From Pedobacter cryoconitis (GTDB lineage: Bacteria; Bacteroidota; Bacteroidia; Sphingobacteriales; Sphingobacteriaceae), in NCBI RefSeq assembly GCF_001590605.1, contig NZ_CP014504.1, positions 5,642,001 to 5,706,000 on the forward strand: a DNA stretch of 64,000 bases. The letters are read 5' to 3'. Positions 17,195-26,978 of this stretch are shown piece by piece; positions within the stretch are counted from its first letter, which is position 1, and each line of letters begins with the position of its first letter. The notes below the pieces were generated by a model. It searched no databases. It saw only the letters and a list, made by a program, of their open reading frames with translations, and had not been told where the DNA came from. The translations under genes and the position numbers were made by a program.

Positions 17195-18631
17195 TTGAAA
17201 AAGATACACATACTACTTCTTAAAGCATTCATAAGACCATTTATCGTCACTTTTTTTATAGTGATGTTTATTTTGCTTATGTTTTTCCTGTTCAAATATG
17301 TAGATGATCTGATCGGAAAGGGATTTGAATGGTATACGATTGTGGAGCTGATGTTTTATGCCTCAGCTGCAAATGTATCGATGGCTTTGCCATTAGCGAT
17401 ATTACTGTCCTCTATCATGACTTTCGGGACATTAGGGGAGAACTATGAGCTGGTGGCAATTAAATCGGCAGGGATCTCCTTACAAAAGGCTATGCGGCCA
17501 TTACTCGTACTAATCATTGGCATTGCTTTTTCATCTTTTCTGTTTTCAGAATACATGCTGCCAAAAGCCAACCTTAAATTTGGCTCCCTGCTATGGGATG
17601 TCAGGAATAAGAAATTGTCTTTTCTGATTAAAGAAGGTGTATTTAATAATAGTATCCCTGGTTATTCAATTCGTGTAGATGAAAAAGGAGCGGATGGTAC
17701 CTCTTTAAAAGGGATCATGATATATGACCATACCGGAAATCAGGGTGTAGCAAAAATCATTGTGGCTAAGGATGGCACAATGAATACCACTAAAGACAAA
17801 CAATACCTGATTTTAAAGCTGAATGACGGGGTCAGGTACGAAGAGTCCAGCGGACAAAATAAAGGGTATGATCCAAGGCAGCAATTAACCAGGATGCGCT
17901 TTGGGCAAACAGAACAGAAATTTGATCTGTCCAGTTTTAAAATGAACCGGACAGATGAGAATAGTTTCAGGTCAAATAACCAGATGCTCAACCTTAAGGG
18001 GCTGACCCATAAATCAGATTCCCTGACGAAAGAGCTGGATAGTGTAAACCGGTATGCAAGGGTTAATATTGGCAACTACTATAAACAGAACAATTATACT
18101 AAAGGTTATACCAAAGCTAAAGTTGCGCCGGCAAAAATTAATGCAGATATCCTGACTGAATTTCCCGAAGCTAAAAGGATGAATATCGTTCAGGCCGCAT
18201 TAGATCAGGCCAATTCAATTAAACAGACTGTAGAGGGCAAGATTCCGGATCATGAAGATAAGGTGGCAAACCTGATCAGAATCAGAATAGAATACCAGCG
18301 GAAATTTACATTAGCAGTTTCCTGTTTGATGTTGTTCTTTATTGGTGCTCCGCTAGGGGCCATTATCCGCAAAGGCGGTCTGGGTTTACCTGTAGTTATG
18401 GCCATTATCTTCTTTCTTTTTTACCATATCATTTCTACGGTAGCAGAAAAGTCTGCCAATCAGGGTAATATACATCCTGTGGTTGGTATCTGGATGGCAA
18501 TTATTGTCTTATCGCCAGTTGGGGCATTTTTAACCTATAAAGCCACAGTCGATTCCGCACTCTTTGATCTTACTTACTATAAGTCACTGGTCATGAGACT
18601 TTTCAAAAAGAGCAAGGCCTCCGGTAAATAA
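17195..18631 (+). CDS. LptF/LptG-family lipopolysaccharide export permease
   Basis: The protein (about 478 residues) has N-terminal transmembrane helices (about residues 10-95), a large periplasmic domain (about 120-370) and C-terminal helices (about 378-465), as in YjgP/YjgQ permeases. Family motifs include LPLAILLSSIMTFGTLGENYELVAIKSAGIS early and FFIGAPLGAIIRKGGLG later (each split here from longer matches). With LptB it extracts LPS from the inner membrane. TTG at 17195 gives MKKIHILLLK, a natural membrane-protein start; another TTG six codons upstream (17177) is possible. An exact TAnnTTTG element (17182-17189) sits just before it. The central region is longer than in E. coli homologues, as is usual in this phylum. 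Confidence 0.88.
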   Translation: MKKIHILLLKAFIRPFIVTFFIVMFILLMFFLFKYVDDLIGKGFEWYTIVELMFYASAANVSMALPLAILLSSIMTFGTLGENYELVAIKSAGISLQKAMRPLLVLIIGIAFSSFLFSEYMLPKANLKFGSLLWDVRNKKLSFLIKEGVFNNSIPGYSIRVDEKGADGTSLKGIMIYDHTGNQGVAKIIVAKDGTMNTTKDKQYLILKLNDGVRYEESSGQNKGYDPRQQLTRMRFGQTEQKFDLSSFKMNRTDENSFRSNNQMLNLKGLTHKSDSLTKELDSVNRYARVNIGNYYKQNNYTKGYTKAKVAPAKINADILTEFPEAKRMNIVQAALDQANSIKQTVEGKIPDHEDKVANLIRIRIEYQRKFTLAVSCLMLFFIGAPLGAIIRKGGLGLPVVMAIIFFLFYHIISTVAEKSANQGNIHPVVGIWMAIIVLSPVGAFLTYKATVDSALFDLTYYKSLVMRLFKKSKASGK

Positions 18632-18711
18632 CAGTTTACAGAATAATAAGCCTTTAATCAGAGTCTTACTTAACGATGATATTTTAAATATATATTATCC
18701 GGGGAAGGTTG

Positions 18712-18719
18712 TAACTTTG
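18712..18719 (+). promoter_or_regulatory. candidate -7 promoter element for ribBA
   Basis: TAACTTTG exactly matches TAnnTTTG, 59 bp before the ribBA ATG. No clear -33 TTTG is present at 19-21 bp. The short leader leaves no room for an FMN riboswitch. Confidence 0.35.
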
Positions 18720-18777
18720 TTTATGAATCTCAAATCGGATTTAATTATATATCCTTTGTTGAAGGTCTGATCATAAA

Positions 18778-19989
18778 ATGGAAATTAAACTGAACGCAAT
18801 AGAAGATGCTGTTGCAGCTATAAAAGCCGGTAAAGTTGTTATTGTTGTTGACGATGAGGATCGTGAAAATGAAGGCGACTTCCTTACTGCCGCTGGTAAT
18901 GCAACACCTGAAGTTATCAACTTCATGGCAACACACGGAAGAGGCCTGATCTGTGCCGCAATTACTGAAGAAAGATGTGATGAATTAAATCTGGAGCTGA
19001 TGGTCGGTAAAAACACTGCAGCTTATGAAACTAATTTTACGGTCTCTGTAGATCTGATAGGACATGGTTGTACCACCGGTATTTCTGCGTCTGATCGTTC
19101 TAAGACAATCCTGGCATTAATTAATCCTGATACGAACCCTGATGAACTGGGCAGACCCGGACATATATTCCCTTTGCGTGCTAAAGACGGTGGGGTACTG
19201 AGACGTGCAGGCCATACAGAAGCAGCTGTAGATTTAGCGAGATTAGCTGGCATGGTACCTGCAGGAGTGCTGGTCGAAATTATGAAAGAAGACGGGGAGA
19301 TGGCAAGATTGCCTGACCTGATCAAAATAGCAGCACAGCACAATTTGAAAATAATCTCTATTAAAGATCTGATTGCTTATCGCCTGAAAAACGATAGCCT
19401 GATTAAAGAAGAGGTTACGATTAATCTGCCTACAGAATGGGGAGATTTTAAAATGACTGCTTATACACAACTGGAAAACAATGCTACGCATTTAGCCTTA
19501 AGCAAAGGCGAATGGACAGCAGATGAAGCTATATTAGTCAGAGTGCACAGTTCATGTGTTACCGGTGATATTTTTGGCTCCTGCCGATGCGATTGCGGCC
19601 CTCAGCTGCATAAAGCATTACAGATGATTGAAAAAGAAGGTAAAGGAATTGTAGTTTATATGAACCAGGAAGGCCGTGGTATCGGTCTGGTGAATAAACT
19701 GTTGTCTTATAACCTTCAGGATGCTGGTTTTGATACCGTAGAAGCGAATATTAAATTAGGCTTTAAAGGTGATGAACGTGATTATGGGGTAGGTGCACAG
19801 ATTTTAAGAGCACAGGGCGTTCGTAAAATGCGCCTGATGTCTAATAACCCTACTAAAAGAGCCGGGCTGATTGGTTATGGTTTAGAAGTTGTAGAGAATA
19901 TCCCGATTGAAATTGTGAGCAATTTACATAACGAGACTTACCTGAAAACAAAAAGAGATAAAATGGGCCATACTATAATGAAGGGGTAG
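18778..19989 (+). CDS. ribBA: bifunctional 3,4-dihydroxy-2-butanone 4-phosphate synthase / GTP cyclohydrolase II
   Basis: This 403-residue fusion catalyses two entry steps of riboflavin synthesis. The N-terminal DHBP synthase domain (about 1-205) carries the metal-binding DDEDRENEGDF motif. The C-terminal GTP cyclohydrolase II domain (about 206-403) carries the zinc cysteines in CVTGDIFGSCRCDCG, followed by NQEGRGIGL. Both active sites look intact. The gene ends inside the 3' end of the convergent TamB gene (17-bp overlap). The pathway's later enzyme, ribF, lies elsewhere in the window. Confidence 0.97.
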   Translation: MEIKLNAIEDAVAAIKAGKVVIVVDDEDRENEGDFLTAAGNATPEVINFMATHGRGLICAAITEERCDELNLELMVGKNTAAYETNFTVSVDLIGHGCTTGISASDRSKTILALINPDTNPDELGRPGHIFPLRAKDGGVLRRAGHTEAAVDLARLAGMVPAGVLVEIMKEDGEMARLPDLIKIAAQHNLKIISIKDLIAYRLKNDSLIKEEVTINLPTEWGDFKMTAYTQLENNATHLALSKGEWTADEAILVRVHSSCVTGDIFGSCRCDCGPQLHKALQMIEKEGKGIVVYMNQEGRGIGLVNKLLSYNLQDAGFDTVEANIKLGFKGDERDYGVGAQILRAQGVRKMRLMSNNPTKRAGLIGYGLEVVENIPIEIVSNLHNETYLKTKRDKMGHTIMKG

Positions 19990-22900
19990 TCAATACCGCT
20001 TCTTTAAGTAACCTTTTTTGTTCTTCGGTGACCGCATCTTTATTAACAGATTGTTTTTTATGCTGACGCGTGTCATCTTGTTTATTCTTTAAGTTCTTGC
20101 GGTATTTTCCCGTAACCTTTTGAACAAACTCTCTGAAATTATCAAATTGCTGTGAATAAATCAGACCGAATGAAGTTACATTCACGTTCTGATTTATTCC
20201 AGTATTGACAAAAATACTTTGTTGTGTAGGCGGTTTATTGGCCAGCTTACCAATCAGCGTACCATCCTTGCGGATGAGTGCCAGGACTTCAACCTCACTA
20301 CCCACGCTATTTCTTGAAAATCCGATAGGCGAGAGATCACTCGTACTTCTGTTATCTATAACGCCTGCATTGACAATGATCCGGTTATTGAAAAACTTGA
20401 ACGAAGCACTGGCTTCACTGAGTGACCTGATATTAATATCTACAAAATCAAGGTTCAGTGAAGATAATACATTGTTAAACTGGTTAAAGAGCAGTTCTGT
20501 TGCAGTACTGGCAACACCAGAAGTTACTTGTTTACCTAAATCTTCTTTACCTCCTCCGGGAGCAAAACTTCTCCTGATAATTAAACTGAATGCCTGAAGG
20601 TTCAGATTGTTCGGATCACTAAAGTAAGCCTGAAGCTCTTCTTTAATCGATGGGTTAGAAGGGAAGAAAATATCCAGCTTAATATCTGGTTTCAATAAAA
20701 GACCACTTAATCCCATCTCTACTTCTACAGGCACCCTTAATAGAGAGTTACTGCTATTATCTCTGTTGGCAGCAGCATACAGATCAGAAAGACCTGCTCT
20801 AAGCTCATAGATCGCCTTAAGCTGTATTTGGGCTTGTGTCGGATTTCCAGTCCACCTGATTGTCCCCCCTTGCCTGATGTTGAATTTCTTATTAATAATC
20901 TCCTGAGCGGTAAAATCAAAACTACCCGATTCAATAATATAATCTCCTGACATCTCAAAGTCTCCAAGACTATTGATTTCCAGGTTAAGATCGGCATTCC
21001 CTTTTCCACTTAAGTTCCCCAGATTGGTAAACAGGTTAGCCGTACTATTAGGGTCAACCTGTAGTTTAAAGCTCATGGTGATCCCGTCAAAGCTTATTGC
21101 TTTCTTAACATTTGCAGTGGTATCCCTGCTCAAAAAGGTAATGAAGTCTTTACTGGAAACGGTTTCTGAACTATTTAATGGAAGATTGAATACTGTTCCT
21201 TTTTCTGTTTTGGCATCGATTCCAATGAATAACTTGTTTGTCGGGCCTTTGAAGATGAAAGTACCTGTGGCAAAAGCTTGTCCGAAATAGAGTTCGTTAT
21301 CTTTGATCGTCGTATTTAAAGCCATGAAGTTTTTGGCTTTAATGTTAATGTCCAGCGTTGGCGTATTGATATTGTTCATATCTACCGAACCTTGAGCGGT
21401 TGCAATATTACCGCCGGAGTCTTTTAATTCAAGATCGTCAATGTCGATTACACTTTTATCTACACTCACTTTCTGCGATATCGTATAAGCAGTTTTTAAG
21501 TAGTTAACGGTTAATTCTGCTTCATCAAGCGTAATATCCCCATCAATCTGCGGGGAATTAAATGCACCTTTAATGGTCAGGTCAGTAGAAATGTGCCCTT
21601 TAAGGTTAGAAACCAGATCACTTACAAATGGAGACAATACAGTCAGTTCGCTTTCATCCATTTTCACGGTAAGGTCTATGTTTTTCTCCTTCAGATCCAG
21701 ACGCCCGTTCACTTTAAGGGTTTCTTTCCCATCTCTGTTGATCCGCGTAAATACATTGGCAAGATTGGACTCCTGATTATAAGAAGAAGTATCCGTCAAA
21801 GAGCCTATGTAAGTATCATTGAAGTTCAGGGAGTCAATTTTAATATCATCATTGATCTTTGGTGATTTCAACAGGCCGTAAAGTTTCGTATTACCGTTTA
21901 CACGACCAGATAATTGTACACCAATTGTTTTAAGGAAAGGGTTTAGTGTTTTTAAGCTGAAGTCTTTAAACCCTACTTTAACAACATCGTTAACATCTTC
22001 GGATAAAATTCCATCAACAGTTAACAGCTGATTGCCATTTCGCAGATCAAAATTACTAATCTCAGTTTTACCATTTTTAAAACCTATTCTTACTTTATCC
22101 TGAATAGCCCAATCCTGACTGTTAATTTTTAATATAGAAGGAAGGACACTGATACGGGTTGTGTCTTTTCCAAATTCTACCAGTCCGTTTAAATCCAGCT
22201 GATTCGCATCATCTGCATTGGATAGTTTGATGTTGAGTGCAAGACTATCATTACGAAGTACATTTGAAATGTTGACATTTTTGATATATAAACTATCATT
22301 TAAGTCTACACGATCGGAAGTAATAATTGCCTGCAACTGATTGGTAGTCGTGTTTTCATCGATAATAATATTGTTAGCGATGACCCCTTTATATTTCAGT
22401 TTTTTGATGAATCCGTTCAGTGTGGCTATTTTCTTTTCGGAATCAAAATTTCCTACTAATTCTGCCTGATCTTCTATTTCCAGACCTGGGGCAATTAATT
22501 CGGCAACAGGCTCAAAACGTTTGATCTTAAGCTGGAACTTAAAGATCTGGTTTTTGAAATTTACAATGTCTGCTTTAAGAGAAGGGATGTAAGTTTTTGC
22601 AAGTGATTTATAATAGGAAGGAAGGGTATTCAGATCATACTGACCTTGAATACTAGCTTCCAGTACGTCAGAATTAATTCTTAACATCCTGTCTGCACCA
22701 ATTCCTTTTGCTTGTAATTGAACCGAGTCAATGTTATAGATTCCTTTTACATTGTTAAGTCTTATTTTCTCAATCAGTAAATCACCTTGAATATTGTTCA
22801 GGTTAGTCCCTGAAAAATTGGTCTGGAAGGTCGCATCTACCATCAATGAGTCTTTAAACAAATGGAGATTACGGAGTTTGGCATTTTTGATAGAAGCCTT

Positions 22901-24466
22901 AAAGTCGAATACAGGAAGTTTGGGATTTAAGTTGACCCCACCGTCAAAGTCAAGTTTTATATTCTTATCGTCAATACTCAGTTTCCCGTCGAAATATTTT
23001 TTGTCAAACTTTCCATCCACTTTAACATTGGTATAACGGTAGTTATTGAAGTCGATATATTTTACGTCGCCATTGACCTGCTCGGTCAGGCTATTCAGTT
23101 CTATACCTTTACCTTTCACATAAACCGAGGCGGTTATCTTTCCAATACTATTTTCATCAATCAGGTTTCCTAAATTAAAGTCGTATGTTTTTACATTTCC
23201 GGAGTAAGAAGGGACTCCCTGCTTACTGATTTTCATGTTTACATCTGAAACGATTCTGCCTAATTTGGTTTTAAACTCGCCAAAAGCAATAAAGTCATTT
23301 TGAAAACCTGTAAAGTTCCCATTGAAATAAATAGTACCGAATTTCTGAACGATCACAGGGATTGCTGTTTTACGATTCCCGGTTATACCAGTCAGCAGTT
23401 CATCTAAATCCTTTTTATTAGTGGAAGCCATCTCAACCTTCATCTCCATAAAAGTTTCATCGAGTTCAGGCAGGCCTTTCAGGTTAAAATCACCTTTGAT
23501 GTAGGTTGCCTTACCGGCTTTAACAGAGAGCTTTTTTGCCCTCAGGTTATTCACAAGTCCAGTAATCTGTCCATCGATGTCAATGTTCAGGTTCATCTTT
23601 GCAACTTCAGAAGTGAAATAGGCGACATCTTTTGAATCCAGGTGACTGTTTTTGAAATGAGCCTTCATTCTCACCTTATTTACATAGTCGCTGAAGTCTT
23701 CAAAAGCATGGAACTTCATTTCGAAGTAGTCCGACAGATGACTTTTATTGGTCACCAGGGTTAACTTTTTAAGTTCAATACGGTTGGTATCTACCGTCGT
23801 AAATGCGGATAGGTTCTTCAGGTAAAAACCACTTTTTTCTTTAAAAGTCAGATTTTTTATATCCGCTTGCATCAGGTGATCGGTCGTATTCAGCTTTTCG
23901 AAAATACCGTTCAGGTTCGTCAGTTCCACATCCTCAAAGTTCACCCCGTTCATTACGGTATCGACATTCAGGTTTTTATATTTTAATTGCAGGTTATTCA
24001 GGATTATCCGGTTAAAGGTAATCTTGTAAGGCTTCTTTTTCTTTTTAACAGTGGTTGAGGGACCTGAATCAAAATAATCAATGATAAAGTCAAGATTTGT
24101 TCCCTTATCTTTTCCTTTATATTTTTTCAGGAAGAAAGAGCCATTATTCAATTGTACTGTATTGACGTCAATGATCCGCTTTTCAAAAGACAGCATGTTG
24201 AGGTCTACAATAAATTTAGGCGTACTTAGCAGGGTATCTTTTTGCTGATCAAGTACCAAAAGGTCTTCAATGACCAGATATTTGAAAGGTTTAACGTAAA
24301 TGCTTTGTAAAGAAATCGTCGTGTTTAATTCTTTAGACAGGTAATCTGCTGCTTTTTTTGCCACAAATGTCTGCACAGGCCGGAACTGAAGCGAAAATAA
24401 GATAATCGCGAGCAGCAGCAGAATCGATGCAATAAACCAAAGAAGTATTTTTAATAGTTTTTTGAT
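19973..24466 (-). CDS. TamB/DUF490-like translocation and assembly module protein
   Basis: A very large protein (about 1497 residues with the extended start) made mostly of beta-strand repeats, ending in the conserved TamB-type domain (about last 450 residues, including GNADLNLEINSLGDFEMSGDYIIESG, split here). Such proteins span the periplasm and carry lipids or help insert outer membrane proteins. The nearest standard start is GTG at 24376, but the same frame continues upstream through KKLLKILLWFIASILLLLA, a typical N-terminal membrane anchor. Between the in-frame TGA (24490-24488) and 24376 there is no ATG, GTG or TTG. I placed the start at ATC 24466 to include the anchor; a rare start codon or a base error is likely. 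The 3' end overlaps ribBA convergently. Confidence 0.85.
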   Translation of the reverse strand: MKKLLKILLWFIASILLLLAIILFSLQFRPVQTFVAKKAADYLSKELNTTISLQSIYVKPFKYLVIEDLLVLDQQKDTLLSTPKFIVDLNMLSFEKRIIDVNTVQLNNGSFFLKKYKGKDKGTNLDFIIDYFDSGPSTTVKKKKKPYKITFNRIILNNLQLKYKNLNVDTVMNGVNFEDVELTNLNGIFEKLNTTDHLMQADIKNLTFKEKSGFYLKNLSAFTTVDTNRIELKKLTLVTNKSHLSDYFEMKFHAFEDFSDYVNKVRMKAHFKNSHLDSKDVAYFTSEVAKMNLNIDIDGQITGLVNNLRAKKLSVKAGKATYIKGDFNLKGLPELDETFMEMKVEMASTNKKDLDELLTGITGNRKTAIPVIVQKFGTIYFNGNFTGFQNDFIAFGEFKTKLGRIVSDVNMKISKQGVPSYSGNVKTYDFNLGNLIDENSIGKITASVYVKGKGIELNSLTEQVNGDVKYIDFNNYRYTNVKVDGKFDKKYFDGKLSIDDKNIKLDFDGGVNLNPKLPVFDFKASIKNAKLRNLHLFKDSLMVDATFQTNFSGTNLNNIQGDLLIEKIRLNNVKGIYNIDSVQLQAKGIGADRMLRINSDVLEASIQGQYDLNTLPSYYKSLAKTYIPSLKADIVNFKNQIFKFQLKIKRFEPVAELIAPGLEIEDQAELVGNFDSEKKIATLNGFIKKLKYKGVIANNIIIDENTTTNQLQAIITSDRVDLNDSLYIKNVNISNVLRNDSLALNIKLSNADDANQLDLNGLVEFGKDTTRISVLPSILKINSQDWAIQDKVRIGFKNGKTEISNFDLRNGNQLLTVDGILSEDVNDVVKVGFKDFSLKTLNPFLKTIGVQLSGRVNGNTKLYGLLKSPKINDDIKIDSLNFNDTYIGSLTDTSSYNQESNLANVFTRINRDGKETLKVNGRLDLKEKNIDLTVKMDESELTVLSPFVSDLVSNLKGHISTDLTIKGAFNSPQIDGDITLDEAELTVNYLKTAYTISQKVSVDKSVIDIDDLELKDSGGNIATAQGSVDMNNINTPTLDINIKAKNFMALNTTIKDNELYFGQAFATGTFIFKGPTNKLFIGIDAKTEKGTVFNLPLNSSETVSSKDFITFLSRDTTANVKKAISFDGITMSFKLQVDPNSTANLFTNLGNLSGKGNADLNLEINSLGDFEMSGDYIIESGSFDFTAQEIINKKFNIRQGGTIRWTGNPTQAQIQLKAIYELRAGLSDLYAAANRDNSSNSLLRVPVEVEMGLSGLLLKPDIKLDIFFPSNPSIKEELQAYFSDPNNLNLQAFSLIIRRSFAPGGGKEDLGKQVTSGVASTATELLFNQFNNVLSSLNLDFVDINIRSLSEASASFKFFNNRIIVNAGVIDNRSTSDLSPIGFSRNSVGSEVEVLALIRKDGTLIGKLANKPPTQQSIFVNTGINQNVNVTSFGLIYSQQFDNFREFVQKVTGKYRKNLKNKQDDTRQHKKQSVNKDAVTEEQKRLLKEAVLTTPSL

Positions 24467-24492
24467 AGTTTTGTAGCTTAATAATAATCAAC

Positions 24493-25494
24493 GTGTCAGT
24501 AATACTTGCTATCGAATCCTCTTGTGATGAAACTTCTGTTGCTATTTGTAATAACGGCAAAATTACTGCCAATGTTATTGCAAACCAAACTATTCATGAA
24601 AATTATGGAGGTGTAGTTCCAGAATTAGCATCAAGAGTCCACCAACAGAATATTGTACCAGTAATTCAGCAGGCATTAATCGACGCTAAAGTTAGCAAAA
24701 AGGATATAAATGCCATAGCTTTTACCAGGGGACCGGGATTATTGGGATCTTTATTGGTAGGCGTGTCCTTTGCGAAATCTTTTGCACTGGCTTTAGACTT
24801 GCCGCTTATCGCTGTGAATCATATGCACGCACATATTCTTGCGCATTTTATTGATGATCCGAAACCTTCATTTCCATTTTTATGTTTAACCGTTTCTGGC
24901 GGGCATACACAAATTGTTTTAGTGAAAGACTATTTTGATATGGAAATTGTAGGGGAGTCACTGGATGATGCTGCGGGAGAAGCGTTTGATAAAACTGCCA
25001 AGATTCTGAACCTTCCTTATCCTGGCGGGCCACTGATTGATTTGCATGCAACAAAGGGTAATCCGCTGGCTTATAAATTTCCTGAACCTCAGATCAAAGA
25101 TTTGAATTATAGTTTCAGTGGTTTAAAGACTGCAATATTATATTTTATCAGGGCGCAGGAAAAGATGAATCCTGATTTTATTCAGGAGAACCTGAATGAT
25201 ATTTGTGCTTCTGTACAGCATAGCATTGTACATATTTTATTAAACAAGGTGAAGAAAGCAGCAAAGCAGTATAATATTAAAGAGATTGCAATTGCTGGTG
25301 GTGTTTCTGCAAACACCGGGTTGCGTAAGGCGCTGGAAGAGAAATCTGAAGAACTGGGCTGGAAAGTCTTTATTCCTGCTTTTCAATTTTGCACCGATAA
25401 TGCAGCAATGATTGCGATTGCCGGCCATTATAAATTTATCAATCAAGAGTTTGTTGGTCAGGATATTGCTCCTGCATCAAGAATGGAGTTTTAA
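24493..25494 (+). CDS. tsaD: tRNA threonylcarbamoyladenosine biosynthesis transferase TsaD
   Basis: This 333-residue protein makes the t6A modification at position 37 of ANN-decoding tRNAs, together with TsaB and TsaE. It has the ASKHA-fold motifs of the Kae1/Gcp family: LAIESSCDETS at the N-terminus, the metal ligands HMHAH near residue 110 and AIAGGVSANTGLR near 270. The start is GTG (24493), giving the family's normal MSVILAIESS opening. Only about 26 bp separate it from the possible start of the divergent TamB gene, so their promoters must overlap. Confidence 0.96.
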   Translation: MSVILAIESSCDETSVAICNNGKITANVIANQTIHENYGGVVPELASRVHQQNIVPVIQQALIDAKVSKKDINAIAFTRGPGLLGSLLVGVSFAKSFALALDLPLIAVNHMHAHILAHFIDDPKPSFPFLCLTVSGGHTQIVLVKDYFDMEIVGESLDDAAGEAFDKTAKILNLPYPGGPLIDLHATKGNPLAYKFPEPQIKDLNYSFSGLKTAILYFIRAQEKMNPDFIQENLNDICASVQHSIVHILLNKVKKAAKQYNIKEIAIAGGVSANTGLRKALEEKSEELGWKVFIPAFQFCTDNAAMIAIAGHYKFINQEFVGQDIAPASRMEF

Positions 25495-25552
25495 GCTGTT
25501 ACTTCGGGTAACAGGCGTATATTTAATATTAAAGACACTAAAATAATTTGTT

Positions 25553-25732
25553 ATGAATTCAATGAGTTTTTTATTTTTCGGCATGATGCTGATCCCTTTT
25601 ATTTTGCTTTTGATCTGGATGATCAGACAGGATAAAAATAAGAACTATATCGGTCTTGTCGTACTGGTTGCAGCTATATTTATAGCCGCTTATGTGGCGG
25701 TTAACGTGGATATGAAGTTTATGAACCCGTAA
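25553..25732 (+). CDS. small membrane protein, 59 aa
   Basis: A 59-residue frame starting at ATG 25553 with two hydrophobic helices (about residues 5-22 and 34-50) separated by a short charged loop (IRQDKNKNY). Composition and the strong terminator directly after it suggest a real gene. I do not recognise a family. It lies 58 bp after tsaD and could be its cotranscribed partner or an independent gene. Confidence 0.55.
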   Translation: MNSMSFLFFGMMLIPFILLLIWMIRQDKNKNYIGLVVLVAAIFIAAYVAVNVDMKFMNP

Positions 25733-25755
25733 GTTATTTTCCGGGTTAAAAAAAA

Positions 25756-25815
25756 GGTGTGCCCCTGGTCTGCCCAAAAAGTTAAACACTTTCTGAGGCA
25801 GACCAGGGGCACACC
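25756..25815. terminator. bidirectional terminator between the small membrane protein gene and recA
   Basis: A perfect 19-bp inverted repeat (arms 25756-25774 and 25797-25815, outer bases GGTGTGCCCC/GGGGCACACC) with a 22-base loop. A-rich sequence precedes it and a T-run follows, so it can terminate both the plus-strand genes and recA. Confidence 0.88.
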
Positions 25816-25840
25816 CTTTTTTTATTTAGTGATGTTGACC

Positions 25841-26854
25841 TTACAACAATTCTTCTAATTTCTCACCAGTTACTTCTTCTCTGATTTTTCTTTCGATTTC
25901 GTCAGCTAGTTCTGGATTGTCTAATAATAACTGTTTAACAGCATCTCTTCCTTGTCCTAATTTAGTTTCACCGTAAGAGAACCATGAACCTGCTTTTTTA
26001 ACAATATTGAAGTCTACACCTAAGTCAATGATCTCACCAACTTTAGAGATTCCCTGACCAAACATAATATCGAATTCTGCAATTCGGAATGGAGGCGCTA
26101 CTTTGTTTTTAACGATTTTTACTTTTACTCTGTTACCTGAAACTTCATCAGCATCTTTAATCTGAGAAGTTCTGCGGATATCAAGACGTACAGAAGCGTA
26201 GAATTTCAAAGCATTACCACCAGTTGTTGTTTCCGGGTTACCGAACATCACACCAATTTTTTCACGTAACTGGTTGATGAAAATACAGCAACATCCTGTT
26301 TTAGCAATTGTTCCTGTTAGCTTTCTTAGCGCCTGAGACATTAAACGTGCCTGAAGACCCATTTTAGAATCACCCATTTCACCTTCGATCTCTGCTTTTG
26401 GTACTAAAGCTGCAACCGAGTCAATCACGATGACATCAATAGCCCCTGATCTGATCAGGTTATCAGCGATTTCTAAAGCCTGCTCACCGTTATCTGGCTG
26501 TGCAATTAAAAGGTTGTCTACATCTACACCTAATTTCTTTGCATAGAATTTATCAAATGCATGTTCTGCATCAATAAATGCGGCTACACCACCTTTTTTC
26601 TGTGCTTCAGCAATGATATGGGTTGCCAAAGTAGTTTTACCAGAAGATTCCGGACCGTAAATCTCGATCACACGTCCTTTTGGTACACCACCAATACCTA
26701 AAGCGATATCTAAGGTAATAGAGCCGGTTGAGATAGACTCAATAGATTCGGTAGGTGTATCACCTAATTTCATCACGGCACCTTTACCGTAAGATTTTTC
26801 TAACTTATCTAATGTAAGTTGTAATGCTTTTAATTTATCTGGGTTTGGGATCAT
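25841..26854 (-). CDS. recA: recombinase RecA
   Basis: This 337-residue protein is the DNA strand-exchange recombinase of homologous repair and the SOS response. The Walker A motif GPESSGKT lies near residue 65, VIVIDSVAALVPKAE (Walker B region) near 140 and the L2-region NQLREKIGVMFGNPETTTGG near 195 (also the RecA signature). The length is normal for Bacteroidota and the C-terminus is acidic. It is transcribed alone, ends at a strong bidirectional terminator, and has a candidate promoter about 75 bp upstream. Confidence 0.98.
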   Translation of the reverse strand: MIPNPDKLKALQLTLDKLEKSYGKGAVMKLGDTPTESIESISTGSITLDIALGIGGVPKGRVIEIYGPESSGKTTLATHIIAEAQKKGGVAAFIDAEHAFDKFYAKKLGVDVDNLLIAQPDNGEQALEIADNLIRSGAIDVIVIDSVAALVPKAEIEGEMGDSKMGLQARLMSQALRKLTGTIAKTGCCCIFINQLREKIGVMFGNPETTTGGNALKFYASVRLDIRRTSQIKDADEVSGNRVKVKIVKNKVAPPFRIAEFDIMFGQGISKVGEIIDLGVDFNIVKKAGSWFSYGETKLGQGRDAVKQLLLDNPELADEIERKIREEVTGEKLEELL

Positions 26855-26925
26855 CTTATTTAATTAGGTCGTAAATATAAAATATTTAAAACTATATACA
26901 GTAGTAATTATACTAATTTATTTAG

Positions 26926-26933
26926 CAAAAATA
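26926..26933 (-). promoter_or_regulatory. candidate -7 promoter element for recA
   Basis: On the minus strand TATTTTTG exactly matches TAnnTTTG, 71 bp before the recA ATG. The -33 region is AT-rich without a good TTTG at 19-21 bp. I see no clear LexA-type palindrome near it. Confidence 0.35.
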
Positions 26934-26978
26934 AGTAATTATTTTCAATAAATAATAAAATATCTTAAAATATTGAAT

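Noticed and set aside
18640..18777. FMN riboswitch before ribBA
   Set aside because: The gap is short and shows none of the conserved RFN-element helices; only a promoter-like motif is present.
24333..24572. Minus-strand 79-codon ORF across the tsaD/TamB divide
   Set aside because: It is a shadow frame antisense to the tsaD start and out of frame with the TamB anchor.
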